From an uncultured bacterium (lineage in GTDB: Bacteria > Cyanobacteriota > Vampirovibrionia > Gastranaerophilales > Gastranaerophilaceae): a stretch of 64,000 nt of DNA. Both the position numbers and the translations under genes were made by a program. The notes under the pieces were generated by a model. It saw only the letters and a program-made list of their open reading frames with translations. It had not been told where the DNA came from and did no database searches. Shown here piece by piece: positions 51,469 through 62,023 of this stretch. Each line of letters starts with the position of its first letter. Position 1 is the first letter of the stretch. The DNA is taken from the NCBI GenBank assembly GCA_949300485.1, contig CASGEL010000007.1:1-64000 (forward strand), written 5' to 3'.

Positions 51469-51699
51469 TTAGCTTAATCTAACTGTAACTGATTTTGGTT
51501 TTTGAGTATAAGAGATTTTATCTTCTCTTGATAACCAACCTAAACCCATGTAAGTGAAATTATCATCTAAATCCATATCTTTTCTTAATTTGTTGATAGT
51601 AACTTCACCCTTGTCTGATAGGTAATTGTAAATTTTACCTGCAGATTCAATAATTTGAGCTTGCATTTCTTTTTGTTCTTTTTTGCTTGATGTAAACAT
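51469..51699 (-). CDS. Winged-helix protein (DUF2582 type)
   Basis: A 76-aa winged-helix protein: KIYNYLSDKGEVTINKLRKDMDLDDNFTYMGLGWLSREDKISYTQKPKSVTVRL fits the DUF2582 winged helix, widespread in anaerobes. It could be a DNA-binding regulator or a protein-interaction module. I chose the ATG at 51699 because AAAGGAGG sits 8 nt upstream; an in-frame ATG eight codons earlier would place the Shine-Dalgarno inside the gene. Upstream lies a 377-bp AT-rich gap. Confidence 0.75.
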   Translation of the reverse strand: MFTSSKKEQKEMQAQIIESAGKIYNYLSDKGEVTINKLRKDMDLDDNFTYMGLGWLSREDKISYTQKPKSVTVRLS

Positions 51700-52076
51700 G
51701 TTCGTAACCTCCTTTAAAATCACAAAATTATCATACTACTTTTTTAAAATTAATGGAATATTAAATTTTTAAATGTTCGAAAAATTAAGATATAGCAAGG
51801 TTTTTAGTGCTTAATATTTCTAAACTTTTCTAAATTATATACATAAATTTATAAAAATAATTCATCAAAATAGAGTATTTTTTATAATATTTAGGGTAAT
51901 TTTGCTATTTTTTAATAAATTTTGATCTGAAAAAGAAAATTTTTTGGGAAAAATTTTTTAAAATTTAAAATGGAAATATCGATAACAATTGAAATTGAAA
52001 TATTTTTGACATTTAAAATTTTGACATAATTTTAATTTTTAAAAATATTAGAAAAACCAATCAAAAGATTGAAATT
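51700..52076. other. Very AT-rich intergenic region
   Basis: No ORF or RNA recognised in 377 bp. The sequence is dominated by A/T homopolymers. Two plus-strand TTTTGACAT elements about 17 bp apart (near 52003-52030) resemble duplicated -35 boxes but have no gene downstream on that strand. It must contain the wHTH promoter on the minus strand. It could bind a xenogeneic silencer-type protein. Confidence 0.4.
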
Positions 52077-52487
52077 TTAATCTCTATTTAAGATAATTTC
52101 ATTTTTATCGCTGTATATCTGAGTTCTCAAATCCTTAATATATTTGAATAATTCATCTTTTTCAAAAAATGATTTGGAAAAAATTATTTCTCTATCATTA
52201 TTTTTTAATGTAAAAATAAGCAGGTATTCTGTATATCCGTTAGCGTATCTATTGCCTTTTATTTTTTGTTTAATATAACTGACATCAACAATATCAGAGT
52301 ATTTTACAAGTTTTTTTCTGGATTTCATATTAAGCATATTAGTTTTTTCGACAAAACATATATCATCTGCTTTTGAACAAACCAAAGTTTCTTGTTTATA
52401 ATTTGTTAAAAGGCCTATAACAACAACTAAAATTATAAATAATATTATAATAATACTTGTAAAATCATATTTCTGCTGAAACTTCAT
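52077..52487 (-). CDS. Single-span membrane protein with small C-terminal domain
   Basis: Not recognised. The 136-aa product has one membrane helix (residues 10-29, IIIILFIILVVVIGLL) and a mostly beta C-terminal domain (RKKLVKYSDIVDVSYIKQKI, EYLLIFTLKNNDREIIFSKSFFEKDELFKYIKDLR). The strand-helix pattern resembles PH-like YcxB/DUF domains of membrane proteins. Two cysteines lie just after the membrane helix (VCSKADDICF). AAGG precedes ATG. Alone, divergent from the HAD gene. Confidence 0.65.
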   Translation of the reverse strand: MKFQQKYDFTSIIIILFIILVVVIGLLTNYKQETLVCSKADDICFVEKTNMLNMKSRKKLVKYSDIVDVSYIKQKIKGNRYANGYTEYLLIFTLKNNDREIIFSKSFFEKDELFKYIKDLRTQIYSDKNEIILNRD

Positions 52488-52550
52488 AAATAACCTTATA
52501 AAACTTTAATATATTTTCAAAACTATTGTATAATAAATACGGTGAATAAG

Positions 52551-53207
52551 ATGAAAAGAAATATTATCATTTTTGATTTAGACGGAACATTATTAAATAC
52601 ATTAAATGATTTGGCTGATAGCACAAACATTACACTTGAACATTTTAACTATCCTACAAGAACAGTTGAAGAAGTTAGAAATTTTGTCGGAAACGGTGTC
52701 GCAAAACTTATTGAACGTGCAATTCCGGATGGCAGAAGTAACCCTGACTTTGAGAAATGTTTAGAATATTTTAAACAGTCATATTCGCAAAACATGTACA
52801 ATAAAACCTCACCATATAATGGTATTATTGAAATGCTGGAAAAGCTGCGTACTAAAGGATGTAAAATTGCAGTTGTATCAAATAAATTTGATACTGCAGT
52901 AAAAGAATTATGTAACAGATATTTTCATGATTTAATAGATCTTGCCGCAGGAGAAAACGAGAAAATGGGTATTAGGAAAAAACCTGCTCCTGACACTGTT
53001 TTAAAAGTTTTAAATAATTTCAATTCAGATAAATCAAATGCAATATACATTGGAGATTCGGAAGTAGATATTATGACTGCAAAAAATGCAGAAATACCAT
53101 GTATAAGCGTAAGCTGGGGTTTTAAAAATAAAGAATTTTTAATTGAACATGGTGCCGATATTATAGCTGATCATCCTAATGATATTCTAAAGTATTTGGC
53201 AGAATAG
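52551..53207 (+). CDS. gph: HAD-family phosphatase (phosphoglycolate phosphatase-like)
   Basis: A haloacid dehalogenase-fold phosphatase of about 218 aa. Motif I IIFDLDGTLLNT holds the nucleophile Asp and acid Asp; motif II is VVSNK; motif III Lys is in RKKPAPDTV; motif IV is YIGDSEVDIMTAKN. A helical cap lies between motifs I and II. Family members of this type hydrolyse phosphoglycolate, but also other phosphomonoesters, so the symbol is tentative. I take ATG at 52551; a GTG three codons upstream is possible, and it lies 7 nt after a TATAAT. Confidence 0.88.
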   Translation: MKRNIIIFDLDGTLLNTLNDLADSTNITLEHFNYPTRTVEEVRNFVGNGVAKLIERAIPDGRSNPDFEKCLEYFKQSYSQNMYNKTSPYNGIIEMLEKLRTKGCKIAVVSNKFDTAVKELCNRYFHDLIDLAAGENEKMGIRKKPAPDTVLKVLNNFNSDKSNAIYIGDSEVDIMTAKNAEIPCISVSWGFKNKEFLIEHGADIIADHPNDILKYLAE

Positions 53208-53244
53208 ACTAATCTTATCAGGCAGTAGTATATTTCAAAGTTTT

Positions 53245-53274
53245 AATTTAATTTACCATAGTACAAATTAAATT
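53245..53274. promoter_or_regulatory. AT-only inverted repeat in the eno leader
   Basis: AATTTAATTT (53245-53254) and AAATTAAATT (53265-53274) form a 10-bp inverted repeat ending 2 bp before the GAGG of eno. It could be an operator or a weak hairpin affecting translation. The AT-only make-up lowers its weight. Confidence 0.3.
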
Positions 53275-53283
53275 ATGAGGTAA

Positions 53284-55093
<1,810 letters not shown>

Positions 55094-55224
55094 TAAATTT
55101 CTCCTTTTACTTTCTTTATTATTCCCCTTGTAAAGATATAAAAACATTTTGTCCATAGAAATTGATTAATTTTAAATTATTTACTATAATCTTAGTAATA
55201 TTTTTAACGAGGTATACATACACT

Positions 55225-56274
55225 ATGATTATAATAATGGAAAGGGACGCAACAGCTGCGAATATTCAGGCTGTTACGGAATTGTTGAAGGAGCATGGTT
55301 TTAAGGTAATTGTACATGAAGGAGATGTACATACAGTTATTGATGCTCTTGGAGATAAAACAACACTGTCCCCCGGCAGAATTGATGCAATGGATGGTGT
55401 TAAAAAGATAAAATTTATAAGAGAACCGTTTAGATTAGCTTCACGTGACAGACAAGCCGAAGATACTGTTATTGAATTTGAAAACGGAGTAAAGATAGGA
55501 GGTGCAAATCGTCCGGTTTCAATAGTCGGGCCTTGTTCTGTAGAAGATGATTATGACGGGTTATTACAAGTTGCTCTTGCTGCTAAAGAGCTTGGATGCC
55601 AATTTTTAAGAGGCGGAGCATTTAAGCCCAGAACTTCTCCATATGATTTTGATGGACTTGGAGAAAAAGCGTTAAAATATTTAGCAAGAGCAAAAGAAGA
55701 AACAGGGCTGCTAATTGTAACCGAATTGATGGATTCTGCAGATTTGGATATGGTTTGTGATTACGCAGATGTTATCCAAATTGGTGCAAGAAACATGCAA
55801 AATTTTAAATTATTAAAATCTGTCGGGAATTGTAACAAACCTGTAATTCTTAAAAGAGGGCCCGCAAGTACTATAAGAGAATTTTTACTTGCAGCTGAGC
55901 ATATAATGTACAATGGAAATGAAAAAGTTATATTGTGTGAACGAGGCCTAAAAAGTTTTGACAATGCATTTACAAGGAATTTGCTTGATATTTCTGCAAT
56001 TCCTGTAATAAAAAAATATTCACACCTGCCAATAATTGTTGACCCAAGCCATGGAACAGGACAAAGGTATCTTATTGAACCTATGGCAAAAGCCGGTTTA
56101 GTTGTTGGGGCTGATGGTGTAATGGTTGAAGTCCATCATAATCCGCCTCAGGCTTTGAGTGACGGTAAACAAAGCCTTTCAATACCTCAATTTAAAGAGG
56201 TTTTCACCAGATTAAACACACTTATTGATACACTTCATTTAGAAAAAAGTATGGCAATCTCTTGTGTTGATTAA
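55225..56274 (+). CDS. aroF: 3-deoxy-7-phosphoheptulonate synthase (AroF, type I-beta)
   Basis: DAHP synthase condenses phosphoenolpyruvate and erythrose-4-phosphate, the first step of aromatic amino acid synthesis. The 349-aa protein has an N-terminal ferredoxin-like regulatory domain (MERDATAANIQAVTELLKEHGF) and a TIM-barrel core: VGPCSVEDDYDGLLQVA, RGGAFKPRTSPYDFDGLG, GARNMQNFKLL, LKRGPASTIREFLLAAE and PSHGTGQRYLIEPMAKA. I chose the ATG at 55225, which matches the usual family start MI-I-M-x-R; a longer frame from 55162 would add an unlikely hydrophobic extension. GAGG lies upstream. tyrA is nearby on the other strand. Confidence 0.95.
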   Translation: MIIIMERDATAANIQAVTELLKEHGFKVIVHEGDVHTVIDALGDKTTLSPGRIDAMDGVKKIKFIREPFRLASRDRQAEDTVIEFENGVKIGGANRPVSIVGPCSVEDDYDGLLQVALAAKELGCQFLRGGAFKPRTSPYDFDGLGEKALKYLARAKEETGLLIVTELMDSADLDMVCDYADVIQIGARNMQNFKLLKSVGNCNKPVILKRGPASTIREFLLAAEHIMYNGNEKVILCERGLKSFDNAFTRNLLDISAIPVIKKYSHLPIIVDPSHGTGQRYLIEPMAKAGLVVGADGVMVEVHHNPPQALSDGKQSLSIPQFKEVFTRLNTLIDTLHLEKSMAISCVD

Positions 56275-56403
56275 GTGTAGATGCTACTGACCTTATTTAT
56301 TTGTAAAGAAATATTAAATATATTTTAAACATTTTGTCAATTTTTAATAAAAAAATATCTTTATAAACTTGTAAGGTTGAAAGATAGAAAGGAAAATTAT
56401 TTT

Positions 56404-57619
56404 ATGTCAGGAATTAATGGTGTAGGAAATTATTACAATCCCTATTCCGCAGCAACTTTCACGTCAAGACGTGAATATAACGGACCAGAGGATTTTAAAC
56501 CAGGATTATACGATCCTGAACAACGTGAAAAAGCTGCAAAACGGAAAAGAAATGTATTACTTGTAGCTGCAACTGCAGTAGGTATTGCTGCTACATGGTT
56601 CTTTACAAAAGGTAAGGGTAAAGGACTTATCAATAAATTAAAAGATTTATGGAAAGGAACAAAATCTGCTGCAGATGATGTAACGAAAGGTACAAAAGAA
56701 GTTGTAGATGATATTGCAAAAGGTACAAAAGAAGTTGCAGATGACGTTGCAAAAGGTACAACAACGGCTAAACCTAAGGTTAATACTGGTTCACAAATAG
56801 TTGATAAAAATGAAAAAGTTGCAACAATTACAAAAGAAATAGATACTAAAAATGTAAATGCAAATGATAGAAAATTAGTTGATAATGCTGTTAAGAATGA
56901 AACAGTGACTGCATCTGAACAGAAAAAATATGATGCAGATATTGCATATAAACCGGTATCTAAAGAAAATAAGCCGGCATATAAAAAGCATCAGGCACAA
57001 GTAAAGAAAGATTATAATGAAGCACATCAAATTCAGAATAATATTTCTGATGAAAGCAAAGCTACATTAGAAAAAAGTAAAACTAATATGCCAAAAGTAA
57101 ATACTAAACTTAATGGAATATTTAATAACGGTAATGCAGAATTTACATTAAAGAACGGCAAGATTATTAAGATTAAAGCTCATGACGGAAGGATAATTAC
57201 TGATCCTAAAAAACTTGCAAAATATGAATATAAACATAATGTAGATCTTAATAACTTAGCTCAAGGGAAATTAAAACCGGCAAAGGTTGAAACTCCTAAG
57301 GTTGAAACTCCTAAGGCTGAAACTCCTAAGGCTGAAACTCCTAAGGCTGAAACTCCTAAGGCTGAAACTCCTAAGGCTGAAACTCCTAAGGCTGAAACTC
57401 CTTGAAACTCCTAAAATGACTAAGCCGCAAACTCCAACTGCTCCTCCTCAGAACATTTCAGAGCTAGAAACTAAAATTGCAAATTTAAAAGGACGAATTG
57501 AACAACATTCAAAATTCAAAGGTTTTCGTAATGGTCCTCAAATGCAAAAAATGCAAACTGAATTGAAAAACTTGGAAACTCAGTTGGCAGAAATGCAAAA
57601 AACCGTAACTGCAGCATAA
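56404..57619 (+). pseudogene. Orphan single-span protein, frameshifted in an ETPKA repeat array
   Basis: The intact N-terminal part begins at 56404 (AAAGGA upstream) and runs 333 codons to TGA at 57403. It has a membrane helix (near residues 47-64, VLLVAATAVGIAATWFF), amphipathic GTKEVVDDIAKGTKEVADDVAKGT repeats and a central Lys-rich domain. Near its end comes the 15-bp ETPKA array. A missing 5 nt after 57402 shifts the frame. The other frame continues with a coiled-coil tail (ISELETKIANLKGRIEQH, ending at 57619) that was clearly once part of the same protein. It may be a real mutation, a phase-variable state or an assembly error. Confidence 0.65.
57286..57418 (+). repeat. 15-bp tandem repeats (ETPKA array)
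   Basis: Two gttgaaactcctaag units, five gctgaaactcctaag units (57316-57390), a 12-bp partial unit (57391-57402) and a final 5'-truncated unit. Whole-unit gain or loss keeps frame (15 bp), but the partial unit lacks the 5 nt AAGGC and shifts it. Confidence 0.95.
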
Positions 57620-57633
57620 TTCCAGAAAATAAT

Positions 57634-58386
57634 TTATATAAACATCGATTGGCGATTTAATTTAATTTTATTTATCTGATCAAGGTAATCTGAATTAGTT
57701 AAATCGCCGATTGATTTGTATAGTTTTAAAATACTCATCTGGATATTATCGGCATTCATATTTATCATATCATTTGCCATTTCGGTATTAGACATTGCAA
57801 GGCGGGTCATATCCCGGAAACCTGAAGATGCTATTTCAAGTGCCAATTTATTTTCCTGTGCTGTCTTAAATATTGCCTGAGATATAAGCATTGGCATATG
57901 TGAAATTAATGCTACTGCTTCATCGTGTTCTTTTGCAGTTGTTATTACAGGTTTCGCCCCTAACTGTTTAATAATTTCAACAAGATATTCATCTTCTCCA
58001 AAAACTGGGGTTATAATCCATTTTGCATCTTTAAAAAGACCCTCCATAGAATTTTCAAATCCTTTATTTTCTGTTCCAGCCATAGGATGTGACGGTACAA
58101 ATTTATAAGGTCTTTTCTTTTTACAGACAAATGTCTTTATAGAACAAACATCCGTCACTACAGTTTCAGGTGATAAAATATTTTCTAATCTATCCAAAAT
58201 TTCAAGAGTTTTGTTCATTGCAGAACATACAAAAACAAGATTACATGTTTTAAGGATTTCATAGTCTTTATAAATATTTTCTCCGCTTTGGGAATTTGAA
58301 ACTCCAATAACATCATAACCAAGCTTTTTTAAATCTTTAAAAATTGATCCGCCTATCAGACCTAAACCTATAACTCCAATTTTCAT
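57634..58386 (-). CDS. tyrA: Prephenate dehydrogenase
   Basis: TyrA oxidatively decarboxylates prephenate to 4-hydroxyphenylpyruvate in tyrosine synthesis. The 250-aa protein has the NAD-binding GxGxxG (GVIGLGLIGGSI), VTDVCSIKT, the substrate-binding SHPMAGTENKGFE with its His, and the helical dimerisation domain (ISHMPMLISQAIF, SGFRDMTRLAMS). It has no ACT domain or fused chorismate mutase, so feedback control probably acts elsewhere, for example at AroF. The start has no Shine-Dalgarno; an extended TATAAT abuts it. Confidence 0.95.
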   Translation of the reverse strand: MKIGVIGLGLIGGSIFKDLKKLGYDVIGVSNSQSGENIYKDYEILKTCNLVFVCSAMNKTLEILDRLENILSPETVVTDVCSIKTFVCKKKRPYKFVPSHPMAGTENKGFENSMEGLFKDAKWIITPVFGEDEYLVEIIKQLGAKPVITTAKEHDEAVALISHMPMLISQAIFKTAQENKLALEIASSGFRDMTRLAMSNTEMANDMINMNADNIQMSILKLYKSIGDLTNSDYLDQINKIKLNRQSMFI

Positions 58387-58392
58387 AATTTT

Positions 58393-58401
58393 ATTATATC
58401 A
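58393..58401 (-). promoter_or_regulatory. Extended -10 abutting the tyrA start (leaderless)
   Basis: On the minus strand TGATATAAT ends exactly 6 nt before the tyrA ATG, with TTGTTA as -35 at a 17-bp spacing. This is the best-supported of the leaderless promoters here. Confidence 0.7.
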
Positions 58402-59055
58402 TTAATCCTTATTATTAACAAAATTCAAAATATCATCAAAATTTCTAAAATATGAAAAGACATTATGAGCCGAATTTTTCAGAATTATGTATTTTCCCTT
58501 AAAATACTCCATTTGATGCGCCGGAATAAAAATTTTATCACTATCTGATAAAATTGCACAATCAAATTTCATTATTTTATTATTGATTTTTGCTAATTGT
58601 TCAAGTGCATTTATTTCATCAAAACAGCTTTCAAATGTTCTTTGGGAAGCATGCCGGTTAAAATACTCTAATTCATTATCATCATAGACAAGATAATTTT
58701 TTCTAAAATCCATATAATTTTCTAAATTTAAATCCTTGAAAATATGCCTTATATCCGCTGGAATTCCAAAATATACATCCACCAATAAAGGATTTCCGTT
58801 TATTGCAATCTTTTTATCCAGTTCAGGAAATTTTTCCTGCAAAATACCCGCTATAAATACACCTGCCGAGTACGCTACCAAATAATATTTTTTATAACCG
58901 GGAAAATCAAATTTAAAATCCAAATCAGTATAATCCCAGCAGATTAATACATCTTTTGAAGATGTCATACTTTCAAATTGTATATCATCACATCCCCAAC
59001 CGCTCAAAAATATTATCAGTTCACTACTGTTGTTGTTAATTAATTTAATTTTCAT
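58402..59055 (-). CDS. BioG-like pimeloyl-ACP methyl ester esterase (DUF452 family)
   Basis: The 217-aa alpha/beta hydrolase resembles BioG: the nucleophile elbow YLVAYSAGVFIAG (Ser near residue 74; usual form VAWSMG), an INGNPLLVDVYFGIP block where BioG has NGT-PID--GIP, the ELEYFNRHASQRTFESCFDEINALEQL core, and a C-terminal Asp/His pair (SDSDKIFIP; KNSAHNVFSYF). BioG releases pimeloyl-ACP for biotin synthesis. Other bio genes are absent from the window, which leaves the role open. It precedes tyrA by 15 bp on the minus strand. Confidence 0.7.
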   Translation of the reverse strand: MKIKLINNNSSELIIFLSGWGCDDIQFESMTSSKDVLICWDYTDLDFKFDFPGYKKYYLVAYSAGVFIAGILQEKFPELDKKIAINGNPLLVDVYFGIPADIRHIFKDLNLENYMDFRKNYLVYDDNELEYFNRHASQRTFESCFDEINALEQLAKINNKIMKFDCAILSDSDKIFIPAHQMEYFKGKYIILKNSAHNVFSYFRNFDDILNFVNNKD

Positions 59056-59154
59056 ATTGGTACAAACTCAAAATCAACTACAAAAAATTTATTACAATAA
59101 TACTGTAACAACCTCACAAGTGTCAATTTTATTATTTCAATTCCCATTCAGATG

Positions 59155-59163
59155 TGATATATT
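59155..59163 (+). promoter_or_regulatory. Extended -10 abutting the thiL start (leaderless)
   Basis: TGATATATT ends exactly 6 nt before the thiL ATG, the gap being six T residues. No Shine-Dalgarno; -35 weak. Confidence 0.6.
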
Positions 59164-59169
59164 TTTTTT

Positions 59170-60102
59170 ATGAAAGAAAAAGAGTTTATATCTGAAATAA
59201 AAAAAATTACACATTCTGAATATATAGGTGACGATTGTGCCTGTCTTGAAGATTTAGGAATTGTTATAACTCAGGACAGTCTTGTCCAAGGGGTACATTT
59301 CTCACTTGATTATACAACGGCAAAACAATTAGGATATAAATCAGTTATGGTTAATCTGTCCGACATAGCAGCCAGCGGAGCTCTACCGCAATACATTACA
59401 GTATCACTATCAATGCCGTCTGATATTGACTCAGAATTTGTTAAAGATTTATATAAAGGAATGCAAAAAGCATGCTGCCAATTTTCAAATCCCATCAAAA
59501 TTGTGGGCGGAGATATCACTGGCGCGGATAAAATTTTCATATCTATATGTGCAGTAGGCTCTATAAAAGATCGAAAAATATCCTCACGAAAAAATGCCAA
59601 ACCCGGCTATAAAATTATTGTATCAGGTAATCATGGATCTTCAGCAGCAGGTTTAAACTTACTGTCAAGGAAACTGAATACCCATCAAAACTTGATTAAA
59701 TCCCATTTAGAACCTGCCGCCCAAATAGAATTCAGCCGGGAAATTGCAGAAAATATCAATCAGGATTATGCAATGATGGACACATCAGACGGGCTGATGG
59801 ATGCATTATCAACAATTTCAAATGAAAGCGGAGTATTATTAGAAATTGATTTTGACAAAATTCCTTATGATAAAGATATAGTACAGTTGGAAAATTGGCA
59901 GGATTTAGTTTTATACGGCGGAGAAGATTATCAAATTGTTGCTGCTGTACCGCAAGATTTTGACACCACAGCCACAGTAATAGGATATGTAAAAAAAGGA
60001 CTTGGAATTAATTTAAAAAAAGGGAATGACATTTCCCACTTTGAAAGAGCAGATATTGAAAAAAAACTATTTAACCATTTTGCATCGGAGAAAACACTAT
60101 GA
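59170..60102 (+). CDS. thiL: Thiamine-monophosphate kinase
   Basis: ThiL phosphorylates thiamine monophosphate to thiamine pyrophosphate, the active cofactor. The 310-aa PurM-like protein has GDDCACLEDLGIVITQDSLVQGVHFSLDY (the metal-binding Asp and Asp-Ser), VNLSDIAASGALPQYITVSLSMP, VGGDITGADKIFISICAVG, MDTSDGLMDALSTI and GGEDYQIVAAVP. It overlaps ispD by 4 nt (ATGA), so the two are translationally coupled. No thiamine-pyrophosphate riboswitch precedes it; the transcript appears leaderless. Confidence 0.96.
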   Translation: MKEKEFISEIKKITHSEYIGDDCACLEDLGIVITQDSLVQGVHFSLDYTTAKQLGYKSVMVNLSDIAASGALPQYITVSLSMPSDIDSEFVKDLYKGMQKACCQFSNPIKIVGGDITGADKIFISICAVGSIKDRKISSRKNAKPGYKIIVSGNHGSSAAGLNLLSRKLNTHQNLIKSHLEPAAQIEFSREIAENINQDYAMMDTSDGLMDALSTISNESGVLLEIDFDKIPYDKDIVQLENWQDLVLYGGEDYQIVAAVPQDFDTTATVIGYVKKGLGINLKKGNDISHFERADIEKKLFNHFASEKTL

Positions 60103-60764
60103 AAATAAGTGCTATCATAACAGCAGGAGGAACTTCCTCAAGGTTTGGCAATACAAATAAACTTCTTGAAACAGTAAACAATAAAGAAATTATTAAATAT
60201 ACTGTTGATGCTTTTTTATCAGCAGACATTGACCAAATTGTTATATGCGCTAACAAAACAATTATAGAAACATTACAAAAAATTTTCTTTAATAACCGGC
60301 AAATAAAAATTATTGAAGGCGGTTCTACCCGTCAGGAATCGGTTTATAAAGGTTTAAATGCGGTTGAATGTGACTATGTCTTGATACATGACGGAGCAAG
60401 ACCAATGATTACAAAAGAGGTTATTCAAAATACCATCCAAACAGTTATCGATAAAAAAGCAGTGTCTGTTATGACAAAAACCGTTGATACAATCAAAGAA
60501 GTTGATAGCTCAGGGAAAATAATAAAAACAGTCGACCGTACAAAACTATATAATACCCAGACTCCGCAAGCTTTTGAATATAACATAATAAAATCCGCAC
60601 ATGAAAAATTTAAAGGACAAAATTTTACTGATGATGCAGGACTTGCAGAAGCATTTGGATATGAGGTTTATATTGTTCAGGGGGATTATCGAAACATAAA
60701 AGTTACTACAAGATCCGACTTAGCATTGGCAAAAATTTATTTGGGAGAAATATATGGACAATAA
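60099..60764 (+). CDS. ispD: 2-C-methyl-D-erythritol 4-phosphate cytidylyltransferase
   Basis: IspD couples MEP with CTP in the non-mevalonate isoprenoid route, feeding the polyprenyl synthase encoded 2 kb away. The 221-aa protein shows AGGTSSRFGNTNKLLE (the usual G-x-G-x-R-M--KQ site is present in weak form), VLIHDGARPMI near residue 98, and TVDTIKEV with VDRTKLYNTQTPQAFEY. GGAG precedes ATG; the start overlaps thiL by 4 nt, and the end overlaps the next gene by 11 nt. Confidence 0.95.
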   Translation: MKISAIITAGGTSSRFGNTNKLLETVNNKEIIKYTVDAFLSADIDQIVICANKTIIETLQKIFFNNRQIKIIEGGSTRQESVYKGLNAVECDYVLIHDGARPMITKEVIQNTIQTVIDKKAVSVMTKTVDTIKEVDSSGKIIKTVDRTKLYNTQTPQAFEYNIIKSAHEKFKGQNFTDDAGLAEAFGYEVYIVQGDYRNIKVTTRSDLALAKIYLGEIYGQ

Positions 60765-61536
60765 AATATTCAGTTCAATTATTGAAAAATATAAAAACTT
60801 TGAAGGAGTTGAAGCAATTGCAATCGGTGGTTCTTCTGCTGCGAATACTGCAGATAATTCATCTGATATAGATATTTATATTTTTACAACAAAAGAAATA
60901 CCTGTCAGTGAACGTGAAAAACTTGTAAAACCTATATCATCAAAATACGAAGTCGGAGCAGAATACTTTGGTGCAGGGGATGAATATTTTGTTGATACTC
61001 TAAACAAACAATTCGATATTATGTACTGGGATAAAAATTGGTTTGACAGTGTTGTTGAAAATGTATGGTTAAAGCATTACCCGTCAAACGGATACACTAC
61101 ATGCTTTTTATATACATTGAAAAATCAGCAGATTTTATTTGATAAAAACGGATGGCTTCTCAGTTTAAAAGAAAAAATTAATACTGGCTACCCTAAAGAA
61201 TTAAAAAATAACATTATAAAAAGAAACTTAATGCTTTTGAAAGATAAACCATTCGCCTCTTATTATGAACAAATAGAAAAGGCCATCAAAAGAAATGATA
61301 TTGTCAGTATAAATCATAGAATTGCAGCATTTTTAGCAAGTTATTTCGATATTATTTTTGCTAAAAACGAACTATTGCATCCGGGAGAAAAAAGACTTGT
61401 ACAATTTGCAAAAAACAATTGCAAAATCTTGCCCGACAATTTTGAAAAAAATATCAACGATCTGCTCATTCAGCCTAATCCAAATATCCTTAATATTTTA
61501 GATACTATAATAAATAATTTAAAAAAGATTTTGTAA
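60754..61536 (+). CDS. Nucleotidyltransferase-fold protein (DUF4037-like)
   Basis: The 260-aa protein starts with a minimal nucleotidyltransferase motif, AIAIGGSSAANTADNSSDIDIYIF (GGS then D-x-D, residues about 24-47). A third acidic position is plausible in KQFDIMYWD. The C-terminal helical domain resembles DUF4037 or the kanamycin nucleotidyltransferase tail. Substrate unknown. It overlaps ispD by 11 nt, so is made with thiL and ispD, although no direct metabolic link is obvious. Confidence 0.75.
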   Translation: MDNKIFSSIIEKYKNFEGVEAIAIGGSSAANTADNSSDIDIYIFTTKEIPVSEREKLVKPISSKYEVGAEYFGAGDEYFVDTLNKQFDIMYWDKNWFDSVVENVWLKHYPSNGYTTCFLYTLKNQQILFDKNGWLLSLKEKINTGYPKELKNNIIKRNLMLLKDKPFASYYEQIEKAIKRNDIVSINHRIAAFLASYFDIIFAKNELLHPGEKRLVQFAKNNCKILPDNFEKNINDLLIQPNPNILNILDTIINNLKKIL

Positions 61537-61636
61537 TAAATTATTAACATTTGTTACAAAAATAATTATCCTTGAAATTTTCTTATAATTAAAACCTTTA
61601 TATTTATATACAAATATAAAATAAGGAGAGATTATA

Positions 61637-62023
61637 ATGGCAGATAATGTAGAAGATATTAAATCAATAGATGAGCTAAGAAAAGCCCAAGCAGCAGCCC
61701 AGGCTCAAGGAACCAGCATAACCAACTATTCACAATGGGAACAAATTCTTGAAGATCTGGATACTGCTGGCATTCAATCAACAGGAACTTTTGACGGTGA
61801 TGTTAAACTGCATGAACAAGTAATGAACAAAATTGAAGCCTTCATCGAACAAGCTCAAGAAATTCAGAAACAACAAGAACTTAATCCTAAAAATGATGAG
61901 TCTTCAAAAATGGATAACCAAACATCACAAGATAAAGATCAAGTTGTCAAAGCAAATCTTGCAAATGGAACAAGTTCTGCGATATTGGCTGACTATATGA
62001 AATATTATCACATGCTTAGTTAG
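61637..62023 (+). CDS. Small orphan acidic/Gln-rich protein
   Basis: Not recognised. The 128-aa protein is soluble, acidic and rich in Gln, Ala, Asn and Asp (AQAAAQAQG; ANLANGTSS). Residues 70-88 form a likely coiled coil (EQVMNKIEAFIEQAQEIQKQQ). AAGGAG precedes ATG. Its stop overlaps the end of the convergent lepB by 8 nt. No domain or partner suggests a function. Confidence 0.65.
   Translation: MADNVEDIKSIDELRKAQAAAQAQGTSITNYSQWEQILEDLDTAGIQSTGTFDGDVKLHEQVMNKIEAFIEQAQEIQKQQELNPKNDESSKMDNQTSQDKDQVVKANLANGTSSAILADYMKYYHMLS

Noticed and set aside
59056-59169. TPP riboswitch upstream of thiL
   Set aside because: No conserved CUGAGA/ACCUGA core; the -10 box directly abuts the start.
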